A stretch of 64,000 nucleotides of DNA from Desulfosporosinus fructosivorans (GCF_004766045.1 NZ_SPQQ01000004.1:124001-188000), one strand, 5' to 3'. Shown: positions 43,817-52,775, numbered from the stretch's first letter. Program-made: numbers and translations. The notes: generated from the sequence alone by a model not told the origin.

Positions 43817-46543
43817 TTAATTCTTAGCCTTAAGCCCAGCAAGTACTTTTTCCGGACGAGCAGGTAAGTGAGTAATCCTTACTCCGCAGGCATTGTAGAT
43901 TGCATTAATGATTGAAGCATGAGGGGACGTCAGCGGCAATTCTCCCGAACCTGCCGCACCGAAAGGACCATGAGGTCTATAGGTTTCTACATAGAGGAGA
44001 TCAATATTGTCTGGGACATCTTTGACATAAGGTAGACCGCAACCGATCAAATCAATGTGTTTCTTCAGGTCTTCGAAATCTTCGCTTAAGGCAAGACCGA
44101 TACCTTGGACCATTCCTCCATAGAGTTGTCCGTCTACAACCAATTTATTTGCGATTTTACCAACATCAGCTACCATCGTCATTTTGACGACTTCAGTTTT
44201 ACCTGTCGTGATATCGACTTCAACTTGGGATAAGAAGGCCCCGTACATATAAACAGCAAAGGGATTCCCTTGTCCAGTTGTAACATCGCATTCCTTAGCC
44301 GGAGCAGTCCAGTTACCTTCAAAGTATACCGGTAACTTTTCAGCAATCATCTCTGCATAGGTTCGGAAGGTCCCATCCGTTTTTGTGACCCCTTTTACCA
44401 ACAATTCACATGCAACTCGAGTGGCATTACCGACCAATACTTGAGAACGACTTCCTCCGGCTGGTCCGCTGTTAGGGGTCCGTGCCATATCATTCATAAC
44501 AAGTTTGATATTCTCTGGTTTGACTCCCAACGGACGCAAGGCTTCATGAGCTGTAGCTAATGATCCCATGTCTGCACCTTGACCATGATCTTCCCATGAA
44601 GTATAAATTGTAACGCCATTGGCGGTTAGCTCCGCATTGACCGCAGAACTGTCCGGACCGTCAAGACCTGATCCATAGACACCGATGGACATTCCAATTC
44701 CGCGTTTCTTGTTTGTAGCGGATGCTGGCTGTTTAGCCCATTCCTGTGCTTTCGTGTAAGCAGGTTTTAGTTTATCCATGATCTCCACCATGCTGTAAAC
44801 ATCTGGTTCACACCCACTTGGCGTGGTGTCGCCAGGTCTGTAGACGTTTTTATAACGAAGTTCGAAGGGATCCATACCAAGTTTTTCAGCAAGTTCGTCC
44901 ATTAGAACCTCGGATGCAAATTCACTTTGAGGAGATCCATAGCCCCGGAAAGCAGACCCCCAAGCATGGTTTGTACACACAGTTCGACCATTTCCACGAA
45001 TATTGGGGATAGAATAACCAGCACCTATGAACTGGCTACCTCGCATGGTTACTAAGTCACCGAATTCGGAATACGGGCCATGATCGACTGACCAATCGGT
45101 TTCCATGGCCGTCAATTTGCCTTCTTTGGTGGCTCCAAACTTGACATTCATAAAGAAAGGCGAACGTTTTCCAGTATAAGTAGTTTGTTGATAGTAATCG
45201 AATTCGAGATATACAGGCTGACGAGTCGCCACGGCCGCTACCCCTAATAAGGCTTCAATCGTTGGGCTGAACTTATAACCAAAAGTTCCACCAGCGGGGT
45301 TTTGGACCAAAATCGTTTTGTCTGCATCATACCCTATTCCCGGCGCAATCATAGCCTGATGGAGATGAATAGCAATACTCTTGGAATGGATGATCAATTT
45401 ATCTTCTTCGTCAAAGAAGGCAAAACCGACGTCTGGCTCAATCGGCAGATGAGGTTGACGTCCAACATAAAAATCGTCTTCAACGAAGGCATCGGCTGCT
45501 TTTAGGAGTGGAGCAGTATCTTCACCCTTCACCATTTGAGTTTCGAAATAAATGTTCGGTGTACCAGGATGAATTTCAATAGCGTCTTCTGCCATAGCGG
45601 CTGGTGCACTCATATAGGCAGGAAGCAATTCTAGCTCCACCTTTACTTTTTCAACAGCAGCCTGAGCATGAGCAGCAGTATCGGCTGCAACAATGGCTAT
45701 GGCGTCACCAAATTGGAAAACTTTTTTGTCGCATAGGATTGGACGTTCCCATCCATCCCCTTTGTTCGTCGGGAAGGTGATTAAACCAGTGATCCGGTTT
45801 TTGCCCACAACATCTTTATGCGTAATAACTTTAACGACACCCGGCATTTTCTCGGCCTCAGATGTGTCGATAGATAGAATATTGGCATGCGAAACTTTGG
45901 CCTGAACCAATTTAAGTTGCAGGGTTCCACTAGGCATTTTCAGTCCTGCATCTGCCCCAAAATCCCAGGTACCGGTAACCTTAGCTAAAGCGGATGGACG
46001 AATGTATTCAGTGCCCCAAATCTGGCCGTTTTCGGGCAATTTGCACCATAACTCTTCGATTGTAACCTCTCCACGAAGCAGTCTAGCCGCTTCCATGACC
46101 GCATCAATTAAGGGTTTATACCCTGTGCAGCGGCAGGCATTTCGGTGTTTTTGGAACCAATTTCGGACATCTTCTCTTGTAGGATTGACATTTTCCTCTA
46201 AAAGTTGTTTGGCTGAAACAATGAATCCCGGACTGCAAAAACCACATTGAGCGGCTCCATGAATCATCCAAGCGAGCTGCAAGGGATGTAGGTGTTCCTT
46301 TGTGCCCACTCCTTCGATTGTAGTGATTTCTGCATCGTCAGCTAATCGTTTCATTTTAGTAACGCAGGATCGGATGACTTTTCCATCCACAATGACGGAA
46401 CATGCACCGCATTGAGCTTTTCCACATCCTATTTTAGTGCCGGTCATGTGAAGTTGTCCCCGTAGCACATCAGCTAGGGTAACTTCTCCATCAACAAGTA
46501 ATGTTTGGGGGACACCGTTAATGACAACATTTTTTTTGATCAA
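43817..46543 (-). CDS. mop: Molybdopterin-dependent aldehyde oxidoreductase (Mop type, xanthine oxidase family)
   Basis: This 908-residue single-chain enzyme is close in length and wording to Desulfovibrio gigas AOR (907 residues). An N-terminal plant-type [2Fe-2S] domain (GCGKAQCGACSVIVDG) and a second [2Fe-2S] domain (GAAQCGFCSPGF; RNACRCTGYKPL) are followed by the Mo domains; no FAD domain is present. The catalytic glutamate lies in GAAGSGELPLTSPH near the C-terminus. It oxidises aldehydes to acids. TTG start, 8 nt after GGAGAG. It heads a ten-gene sigma-54 operon with its maturation factors. Confidence 0.94.
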   Translation of the reverse strand: MIKKNVVINGVPQTLLVDGEVTLADVLRGQLHMTGTKIGCGKAQCGACSVIVDGKVIRSCVTKMKRLADDAEITTIEGVGTKEHLHPLQLAWMIHGAAQCGFCSPGFIVSAKQLLEENVNPTREDVRNWFQKHRNACRCTGYKPLIDAVMEAARLLRGEVTIEELWCKLPENGQIWGTEYIRPSALAKVTGTWDFGADAGLKMPSGTLQLKLVQAKVSHANILSIDTSEAEKMPGVVKVITHKDVVGKNRITGLITFPTNKGDGWERPILCDKKVFQFGDAIAIVAADTAAHAQAAVEKVKVELELLPAYMSAPAAMAEDAIEIHPGTPNIYFETQMVKGEDTAPLLKAADAFVEDDFYVGRQPHLPIEPDVGFAFFDEEDKLIIHSKSIAIHLHQAMIAPGIGYDADKTILVQNPAGGTFGYKFSPTIEALLGVAAVATRQPVYLEFDYYQQTTYTGKRSPFFMNVKFGATKEGKLTAMETDWSVDHGPYSEFGDLVTMRGSQFIGAGYSIPNIRGNGRTVCTNHAWGSAFRGYGSPQSEFASEVLMDELAEKLGMDPFELRYKNVYRPGDTTPSGCEPDVYSMVEIMDKLKPAYTKAQEWAKQPASATNKKRGIGMSIGVYGSGLDGPDSSAVNAELTANGVTIYTSWEDHGQGADMGSLATAHEALRPLGVKPENIKLVMNDMARTPNSGPAGGSRSQVLVGNATRVACELLVKGVTKTDGTFRTYAEMIAEKLPVYFEGNWTAPAKECDVTTGQGNPFAVYMYGAFLSQVEVDITTGKTEVVKMTMVADVGKIANKLVVDGQLYGGMVQGIGLALSEDFEDLKKHIDLIGCGLPYVKDVPDNIDLLYVETYRPHGPFGAAGSGELPLTSPHASIINAIYNACGVRITHLPARPEKVLAGLKAKN

Positions 46544-46810
46544 CTTAGTTCTCTCCTTTTTTAAATCATTTATCTACTAGGTTAGTCACTGCATAAGGTA
46601 CCCGTTATCTAGTTCACAAATTCTCAGACCACTTCCATTACTGTTGAAATAAATATTGGTCTCTGTAAAGCAAATTTCCTCACCCATCCATCTAATGAAT
46701 ATCTGACAAATTTCTACCTCCCATTCTTTTTTCTATTTGCCAATTAGAACTTTGTTTTAGCTTGTTTTAGTTTAATTCTATTTGCTTTACTTGGCTTGGC
46801 TTAATACATA

Positions 46811-46826
46811 TGCAATATTCATGCCA
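46811..46826 (-). promoter_or_regulatory. Sigma-54 promoter of the mop operon
   Basis: The minus strand reads TGGCATGAATATTGCA, with the GG-N10-GC spacing. It leaves a leader of ~255 nt before the TTG start, which holds TTGTTTTAG direct repeats (46752-46770). GAACAGTATTCC at 46876-46887 upstream may be an activator half-site. The 46544-46810 leader contains no gene. Confidence 0.85.
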
Positions 46827-47053
46827 ACGATTCTGACAATTTCGGATATTTGCTCTTCTACTCATTTTCACACGCGAACAGTATTCCTTTAACGATAATA
46901 TTTGTCGAAATTTGCCTAAGTTCATTTGAAAGTATAATATTAGGAATCAAAAATTCATACCTTGACCTCATGTTGAGAATACGATACCATCAAGATAGAC
47001 AGACTATTTTTTCTCCGAAAACTAATGAACCTTTGACAGTTTCAATCCCACCT

Positions 47054-47081
47054 AAGGTGTGTTTAAACGTAAACACGCCTT
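47054..47081 (+). promoter_or_regulatory. Hairpin just before the molybdopterin-binding protein gene
   Basis: A 12-bp stem (AAGGTGTGTTTA and TAAACACGCCTT, one T-G wobble) with an AACG loop ends 12 nt before the GGAGGG site of the gene at 47108. It could be an operator or a translational control element. Confidence 0.45.
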
Positions 47082-47107
47082 CCATGATGTATTGGAGGGT
47101 TTCGCAA

Positions 47108-48130
47108 ATGGAAAAAATTAAAGTGCAGGATTCTGTTGGTACCATTCTTATCCATGATATGACTCAAATTATTCCCGGTGTTGTTAAAGGGCCTCGTTTT
47201 CGCAAAGGGCACGTTGTCCGGGAAGAGGATATTCCTGTTCTGCTGAGCATGGGGAAAGAACATATTTTTGTCTGGGATCAGACGCCCGGTCTTATTCATG
47301 AAAATGAAGCGGCAGAGCGCCTTGCCCGAGCAATATCTGGTAGTGGTATATCCCTTGACGAGCCTAACGAAGGAAAAGTCACTCTCACCGCTGCCCACGA
47401 CGGTCTTCTTTACGCCTCAGGAGATGGCATTTTAGCATTGAATACATTGGAAGGGGTCATCCTGGCCACCCTTCATAATCATTACCCCGTCAAAAAGGGA
47501 GATAAGATCGCCGGCACCCGTGTCGTCCCTCTGATGATTGATGAGAAAGTGATCATCGTAGCAGAGGAAATCGTCGGAACGTATTCCCATCCAATCTTGG
47601 ATGTGTTGCCTCTAAAGCAATTGAAAGTTGGCATCGTCGTCACAGGAAGTGAAGTCTATCACGGGCGCATTCAAGATAAATTTGGTCCGGTTCTGCGCGC
47701 TAAAGTTGAAGACTGGGGATCTCTCGTTATTGATCAAGCGTTGGCTAGTGATGATGTGTCCGTAATCCAAAGTAGTATTCAAAAGCAACTAAGTATGGGG
47801 GCAGAAATGATCTTAGTCAGTGGTGGCATGTCCGTGGACCCTGATGACGTCACCCCAGCAGCGATTAAAGGTATGGGAGCAGAACTCATCACTTACGGTG
47901 CACCAGTTCTACCAGGGGCTATGTTTATGCTAGCCTACCTCGGAGACGTTCCCATCATGGGGTTACCCGGCTGCGTCATGTATTCCAAAAAAACCGTCTT
48001 TGATCTAGTTGCTCCTCGGATGCTTACGGGTGAACGCTTGACTCGACTTGATATTGTTAAACTAGGAGTAGGTGGTCTTTGTCTGGAATGCCCAGTCTGT
48101 ACGTACCCCCGATGTTCGTTTGGCAAATAG
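47108..48130 (+). CDS. Molybdopterin-binding (MoeA/MogA-like) protein with Cys-rich tail
   Basis: This 340-residue protein ends in a MoCF-biosynthesis domain (residues ~175-310: VGIVVTGSEVYHGRIQD, LVSGGMSVDPDDVTP, MGLPGCVMY), the MPT-binding fold of MogA/MoeA. The N-terminal half (VQDSVGTILIHDMTQI, GRIVKGP-like FRKGHVV) resembles part of MoeA. A unique C-terminus CLECPVCTYPRCSFGK has four cysteines, perhaps a metal site. It is divergent from the mop operon and probably inserts or stores Moco for it. The ATG at 47108 has GGAGGG upstream; 46850 is too far. Confidence 0.82.
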   Translation: MEKIKVQDSVGTILIHDMTQIIPGVVKGPRFRKGHVVREEDIPVLLSMGKEHIFVWDQTPGLIHENEAAERLARAISGSGISLDEPNEGKVTLTAAHDGLLYASGDGILALNTLEGVILATLHNHYPVKKGDKIAGTRVVPLMIDEKVIIVAEEIVGTYSHPILDVLPLKQLKVGIVVTGSEVYHGRIQDKFGPVLRAKVEDWGSLVIDQALASDDVSVIQSSIQKQLSMGAEMILVSGGMSVDPDDVTPAAIKGMGAELITYGAPVLPGAMFMLAYLGDVPIMGLPGCVMYSKKTVFDLVAPRMLTGERLTRLDIVKLGVGGLCLECPVCTYPRCSFGK

Positions 48131-48214
48131 GGCGGAAGTGTCTTAGCACGTTCGCACCATCCTACGCCAATTGGTACTACTTTAGGCCCAAGCAGTGTTA
48201 GTCCATTCATAAAA

Positions 48215-48299
48215 CAAGGAAGCACCTTCCCAAATGATGGGAAGGTGCTTCCTTGCGCGTTTGTATTGACATGCGAGACACGATTCATCGTGCCTCGCA
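48215..48299. terminator. Two strong hairpins between convergent Moco genes
   Basis: A perfect 17-bp stem (CAAGGAAGCACCTTCCC, loop AAATGAT) at 48215-48255 is followed by TGCGAGACACGA/TCGTGCCTCGCA at 48272-48299. They separate the convergent genes ending at 48130 and 48313; the 48131-48312 gap holds nothing else. Confidence 0.75.
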
Positions 48300-48312
48300 C
48301 CTATAATTCCTC

Positions 48313-50217
48313 TTAGTAAAATACCCCTGTGTCCCTAACATCATATCCGCCTAAGGCTAGAACATCGTCCTGGAAGGCTTTGCTTTGGATGACCGAGATC
48401 ATTTCTTTCATGCGAGGTTCTCTCATAAATTCCTGTGGAATCGCCAGATCGTATCGTTCTTCTCCGACGAACACATAATCCAATCCTAGAGCTTCAGCAG
48501 CACTTTGAATACCCAATCCTACGTCAGCTGAGCCTGAGGCTACCGCCACGGCAACAGCTAGGTGGGTAAATTCCTCGCGCTCATACCCCAAGATTTGTTC
48601 TTTGGTTAGGCCTTGCTTTTGGAGCAGATAATCGAAAAGCACCCGTGTACCTGACCCGCCCTGACGATTGATAAATCGTATCCCAGGCTTGGCTAAATCT
48701 GCAAGAGTTTTAATATTCATTGGATTCCCCTTGGGCACAATAAAAACTTGGGTTCTATAGACTAAATTCATCAATAAGACGTCTCTACCTGGCAAAAACC
48801 GCTGTAGATACGAACGGTTGTACTCTCCTGTCTCTGGATCGAGCAAGTGAATCCCGGCGAAATGGGCTTCCCCCTTGCGTAGCGACAAAATTCCTGCTAG
48901 GCTCCCTACATGAGCTGAGGCAATGCCCCCCTGCCCACCTTTGGCCTTCATGTGGCTACTTAAAACGTCCAACGTTAAATCATGGGATCCAATGCAGACG
49001 AGAGTTTCTTCTAACTCCGAAATCGGCCGTAACAGCTCAACGGGTACTGTTTCTCCCTCATGAAATCCTTCCTGTAAGCGAGGAACCCGTAGCATCCCAT
49101 CCGCTCGCACCAGACTCATCGTCACGCCTGCGCCTCTACTCAAAGGGGCTGCAACCCAGCGATCCCCGACTCTCCCTACTTTTACCCGCACAAACTCTTC
49201 ACTGCCGAGCGACGAAAAAACTTTCTTGCTAATGACGGCATCCAGCGTAGCCTGTGAGTCTTTACTTAAACCCTGTAAATGCTTGACCCATGGCTCCAAG
49301 AACAAATGGGCTGTCAAATAGGCAGAGACCGGATAACCAGGTACTCCAAAGGTGGGCTTTCCTTGAACTTCCCCTAAGACAACTGGTTTACCTGGCTTAA
49401 TGGCTACCCCATGTAGATAAAGTGTTCCAAACTTTTGAACCATTTGAGATGTATAGTCATCCCGACCTTGTGAGGATCCTGCGATAATGACCAGAATATC
49501 TTGAGATGCTGCCATCTTCTGAATTGCTTCTTCCAACTTTTCTGGTTGATCTGGTGTTATCGGCCAAATTGTCGCAGATCCACCCCATTCCTCCACTAAG
49601 GAGGCCAGAACTGTGGAATTACTATCCACAATATCCCCCACTTGAAGGGTCGACTCTGGTGAACGAATTTCGTCGCCTGTCGGCATGATCCCTACTCGTG
49701 GCTTAGAACGGACTTCGACCTCCAAAACCCCTGCGGCCAATAACGCACCTTGATCTTGAGGGCGAATGCGATGATGGATTGGGAGAAGTACTTCTCCTTC
49801 CACAATGTCCTCTCCTACTGGCCGAACATGATTATAAGGTACGACCGGAGCCTGAAGTAAAATTCCGACCTCACCTAATTCTAAGACGTCTTCGAGCATG
49901 ACTACGGCGTCCATTCCCTCAGGGATCGGATCCCCTGTGTCTACTTGAACGGCTTGAATTCCAAGTTCTAACCAACGAGGCTCTCGCTCTGAAATTCCGT
50001 GAGTATCTTTGGCTCGTATGGCATATCCATCCATCGCTGAAGCAGCGAAATGAGGAGAACTTCTTTTGGCGCGAACAATCGCCCCAGTGATTCTATGCAG
50101 TGCTAAGCGTACATCCAATGATTCATTCCTTGGCACACAGCGCCCAGCGAGCTTTTCCATCATCAAGGCCAGTCCTTCTTGCCATGCTGTGTTTTCTAAA
50201 TATATTTGGCGTTCCAC
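48313..50217 (-). CDS. MoeA fused to a periplasmic-binding-like domain
   Basis: This 634-residue fusion joins a full MoeA (residues ~10-410: HFAASAMDGYAIRA, GIMPTGDEI, GSSQGRDDYT, FGVPGYPVSAYL) to a cytoplasmic PBP-like domain (~420-630: FINRQGGSGTRVLFDYLLQ, GYEREEFTHLAVAVAVASG, SADVGLGIQSAAEALGLD). MoeA inserts molybdate into adenylated molybdopterin; the extra domain may sense or present the oxyanion. Start: GTG at 50217 (MERQIYLENT) with GGGGAGG 9 nt upstream; ATG at 50235 is possible. It follows the plain moeA by 39 bp. Confidence 0.9.
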   Translation of the reverse strand: MERQIYLENTAWQEGLALMMEKLAGRCVPRNESLDVRLALHRITGAIVRAKRSSPHFAASAMDGYAIRAKDTHGISEREPRWLELGIQAVQVDTGDPIPEGMDAVVMLEDVLELGEVGILLQAPVVPYNHVRPVGEDIVEGEVLLPIHHRIRPQDQGALLAAGVLEVEVRSKPRVGIMPTGDEIRSPESTLQVGDIVDSNSTVLASLVEEWGGSATIWPITPDQPEKLEEAIQKMAASQDILVIIAGSSQGRDDYTSQMVQKFGTLYLHGVAIKPGKPVVLGEVQGKPTFGVPGYPVSAYLTAHLFLEPWVKHLQGLSKDSQATLDAVISKKVFSSLGSEEFVRVKVGRVGDRWVAAPLSRGAGVTMSLVRADGMLRVPRLQEGFHEGETVPVELLRPISELEETLVCIGSHDLTLDVLSSHMKAKGGQGGIASAHVGSLAGILSLRKGEAHFAGIHLLDPETGEYNRSYLQRFLPGRDVLLMNLVYRTQVFIVPKGNPMNIKTLADLAKPGIRFINRQGGSGTRVLFDYLLQKQGLTKEQILGYEREEFTHLAVAVAVASGSADVGLGIQSAAEALGLDYVFVGEERYDLAIPQEFMREPRMKEMISVIQSKAFQDDVLALGGYDVRDTGVFY

Positions 50218-50256
50218 GTTCCTTTGCCTCCCCATTCTCAAGCAATTTCCTTTAGT

Positions 50257-51498
50257 TTATCTCATTAGCCGAAAAGAAGTCTCTTTTCCTGCTTCAATGC
50301 CTTCCGTATCTAAGCGAATGTGAACGATCGCATCGGCTAGTACCATTGTCCGAATTAAGCCAGATTTCCCTCGAATCGGTTCAAGCAGCCATCCTTCTCC
50401 GTCTGGTATGAGGCGTATGCGCACAAACTCCTCTCGACCACTTCCAGAATATAAGTTCTGGGTTAACTTCCCTTTGGGAAGAGGATCAACCGGGGCATAT
50501 AACACCGACCCATCCAACCATGGCCGGACGATTGCGTCAAAAACAACCATCGCTGAGGCAGGGTGTCCAGGTAGACCAAAAATCAGCTTGCCATCCACAA
50601 CCCCACCGATCGTGGGTTTACCAGGTTTAAGTGCTAATCCGTGGAAAAGCAGTCCTGGCTCTCCTAGCTCGCCAATAAGCTGAGCGGACAGGTCGCGAGT
50701 CCCTACAGAACTTCCGCCTGAGAGTAAAACGATATCATTTTCTTTTAACATCCGTGTAAGCATTGTGCGGAGCTCCTCAAGATCATCTTTCACAATACCA
50801 TAATGATGAGCCTCTGCGCCACACGCTAGGGCTTGTCCGAGCAGGGTATAACCATTAATATCTCTTGACTGACCCGGCAGAGGGTCTTGATCTGGAGGAA
50901 TAATTTCGTCTCCAGTCGAAAGGATTCCGACACGAAAACGAGGTAATACAGGGACTGATATTTGCCCAAGGGCTGCTAAGAGTCCCATTTCTTGTGCTCT
51001 AATCCGGGTAAATTTAGAAAGAATAACTTCCCCTTCGGTGACATCTTCTCCAATGTCAATAAGATTTTCCCCGGGTGCAACAGCCTTCGTTACACCATAG
51101 AGTTCCTCCCCAAAGTGTTCGATATGTTCAATCATTACGACAGCATCCGCTCCCTCGGGAAGCATCCCCCCAGTAGGCATAAGTATTCCTGTCCCCTGCC
51201 GCAGTACTTCCGTTGGAGCCTCACCCATCCGTACTTCCCCATAACATTGTACCAATGCTGGCATACTTTCACTGGCTCCGAAGGTATCGCTTGCTCGAAC
51301 GGCCATCCCATCCATTGTTGATTTGCGGAAATGAGGGATAGCATAGGTTGCTGGGATATCTTGGCTAAGAATACATCCCAGTGACTCGGCCAGAGGAATC
51401 GTTTCAACGCGTTGATAAAATGAGTGCACATAGGGTTTTAAAGAATCAATTGCCTCAACTAAGGTTTTGACCTTGAATAATTCACTACTACTTCCCAT
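50257..51498 (-). CDS. moeA: Molybdopterin molybdenumtransferase MoeA
   Basis: This 413-residue MoeA has ATYAIPHFRKSTMDGMAVRASD (in outline: FRKSTMDGMAVRA), MPTGGMLPEGADAVV, GILSTGDEII, LSGGSSVGTRD and FGLPGHPASAMV. It inserts metal into molybdopterin, or tungsten when dedicated to aor. Start at 51498 (MGSSSELF) after AAGGTG. A second, PBP-fused MoeA follows, so the two may differ in metal, one for tungsten and one for molybdenum; this is inference. Confidence 0.93.
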   Translation of the reverse strand: MGSSSELFKVKTLVEAIDSLKPYVHSFYQRVETIPLAESLGCILSQDIPATYAIPHFRKSTMDGMAVRASDTFGASESMPALVQCYGEVRMGEAPTEVLRQGTGILMPTGGMLPEGADAVVMIEHIEHFGEELYGVTKAVAPGENLIDIGEDVTEGEVILSKFTRIRAQEMGLLAALGQISVPVLPRFRVGILSTGDEIIPPDQDPLPGQSRDINGYTLLGQALACGAEAHHYGIVKDDLEELRTMLTRMLKENDIVLLSGGSSVGTRDLSAQLIGELGEPGLLFHGLALKPGKPTIGGVVDGKLIFGLPGHPASAMVVFDAIVRPWLDGSVLYAPVDPLPKGKLTQNLYSGSGREEFVRIRLIPDGEGWLLEPIRGKSGLIRTMVLADAIVHIRLDTEGIEAGKETSFRLMR

Positions 51499-51570
51499 TT
51501 TGATGACACCTTTCGTGATCATATTAGTCCGAGTCCGTAATATCAGTAGCTATATTTTATTTATTTCCGA

Positions 51571-51694
51571 GCCCCCCACCCCCATTCCTATAAGTGGAGG
51601 TGGGACGTAGTAACCTTCAGGTTGGGTAGAGTCCATCCTACGGCGCGAAAGATATTCGTCAGTGGCATGCGCCTTCGGCGATACTCTCCACTGA
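51571..51694 (-). ncRNA. Structured leader upstream of moeA, IS605-end/omegaRNA-like or riboswitch
   Basis: On the minus strand three stems fold in series. First, TCAGTGG/CCACTGA closes a CGCC-gaa-GGCG hairpin (51659-51694). Second, CGTAG/CTACG closes an AACC-tgaa-GGTT hairpin (51606-51642). Third, a G/C-rich CCACCTCCACTT...GGGGGTGG hairpin lies at 51575-51603. The last resembles the ACTCCCACTT relics. It lies between thiF and moeA with no gene. Confidence 0.5.
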
Positions 51695-51742
51695 AGATTA
51701 TCGTATCTAAAGCCTCGATGTTCAGCTTTAGCATAAGCGAAT

Positions 51743-52429
51743 TCACTGGATTTCAAATCGTTCAAACTCCATGGTCTGAAGATCAACTTGTAACCAAGCA
51801 TGGCGCAATGTAGGTAGCCTGCCTACCAGTATTTTTACCCCCTCAGCAACACTTAAGCTTGCTAAGACGGCAGGAGTAAACGCAGGGTTTCCCCACGTAC
51901 TCTCAACTCCCTGTTCCCCTTTTCCATATAAGCGCAATACACTAAAGTCCCCAGGCAAACTCACGCCTACTTGGCCAAACCAGCCAGCGATACTTGCAAA
52001 TACCAGCGGAAGGTCCATCTGGTGACAGACCTTTTCCAACTCTACACGAATGTGCATAGAGTCAAGAGCGTCAAACACTAAGTCGACTTCCCGAAACAAT
52101 TCCAGACCTTTTTCCGCCTCAAACCAGCCTCTCACAGCTTGGACATTAACTTCCGAGTTCACATTTTTGAGACGTTCCTGAGCCGCCGTCACTTTCCATT
52201 GCCCCATATTGAGCTCTGTCGCCATAATCTGTCGGTTGAGATTGCTTGCTTCCAGATGGTCACCGTCTACCAGTACTAGCCGACCTACTCCAATCCGGGC
52301 GAGTTCTTCAGCTATATATCCTCCAAGTCCTCCACACCCTACGATTGCTACGCATGATGTGGAGAGCTTGAGCTGATCCTCATCAGAAAAGGTCTTTCTA
52401 TTCCGTGCATAACGACCTTCTAATTTCAT
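51743..52429 (-). CDS. ThiF/MoeB/HesA family adenylyltransferase
   Basis: This 228-residue E1-like enzyme has the ATP-binding GCGGLGGYIAEELARIGVG (residues ~31-49), VDGDHLEASNLNRQ and the catalytic aspartate region VFDALDSM. It would adenylate the C-terminal Gly-Gly of the MoaD-like protein encoded immediately upstream (1-bp junction). The usual zinc CxxC pairs of MoeB are absent. Dedicated to the aor-linked Moco or W-co synthesis by context. Confidence 0.88.
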   Translation of the reverse strand: MKLEGRYARNRKTFSDEDQLKLSTSCVAIVGCGGLGGYIAEELARIGVGRLVLVDGDHLEASNLNRQIMATELNMGQWKVTAAQERLKNVNSEVNVQAVRGWFEAEKGLELFREVDLVFDALDSMHIRVELEKVCHQMDLPLVFASIAGWFGQVGVSLPGDFSVLRLYGKGEQGVESTWGNPAFTPAVLASLSVAEGVKILVGRLPTLRHAWLQVDLQTMEFERFEIQ

Positions 52430-52654
52430 TTACCCCCCTCCCACAGGCGGAAAGAGTGCAATGGTATCTCCATCTTTTAAGACATGCTGTTCATTGACAT
52501 TCTTCCCATTAACAAGGCAAATGGCAACTTCCTCAGGTTTAATATTCAACGGCTGGAGGACATCATGAAGGCGAGTTTCTTCTGGAAGCTCCATCTCTTC
52601 AACTTTAAAGCGGCCATCCCTAAACGTCGCGAATAATTTTACGGTCACACGCAC
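52430..52654 (-). CDS. MoaD/ThiS-family sulfur carrier
   Basis: This 74-residue ubiquitin-like protein ends in FPPVGGG, the Gly-Gly tail that is adenylated and thiocarboxylated. VKLFATFRDGRF at the start and NGKNVNEQHVLKDGDTIALF are typical. It donates sulfur for the molybdopterin dithiolene. It lies between aor and its likely activating enzyme. GTG start, 6 nt after AGGAGGG. Confidence 0.9.
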   Translation of the reverse strand: MRVTVKLFATFRDGRFKVEEMELPEETRLHDVLQPLNIKPEEVAICLVNGKNVNEQHVLKDGDTIALFPPVGGG

Positions 52655-52753
52655 TTAGGTCCCTCCTTACTATTTACGATGGCTAACCGCCACCAGTCGC
52701 GCTTCGTGGGTTCGTTGTATAGTCGATATGGTTTATGCCATGATATTTTGAAG

Positions 52754-52775
52754 GGGGGACCCCAAAAGGTCCCCC
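52754..52775 (-). terminator. Hairpin between aor and the MoaD-like gene
   Basis: GGGGGACC pairs with GGTCCCCC around CCAAAA. The minus strand shows only a short T/A tail (CCTTCAAAATA), so it probably attenuates rather than stops transcription into the Moco genes. Confidence 0.6.

Noticed and set aside
51660..51693. Glycine or cobalamin riboswitch in the moeA leader
   Set aside because: CGCCGAAGGCG and GCCACTG recall these motifs, but the other conserved boxes are missing.
51550..51801. 83-codon frame between thiF and moeA as a small protein
   Set aside because: It overlaps the end of thiF and runs through strong RNA-like stem-loops; no ribosome site. Treated as structured leader or IS relic.
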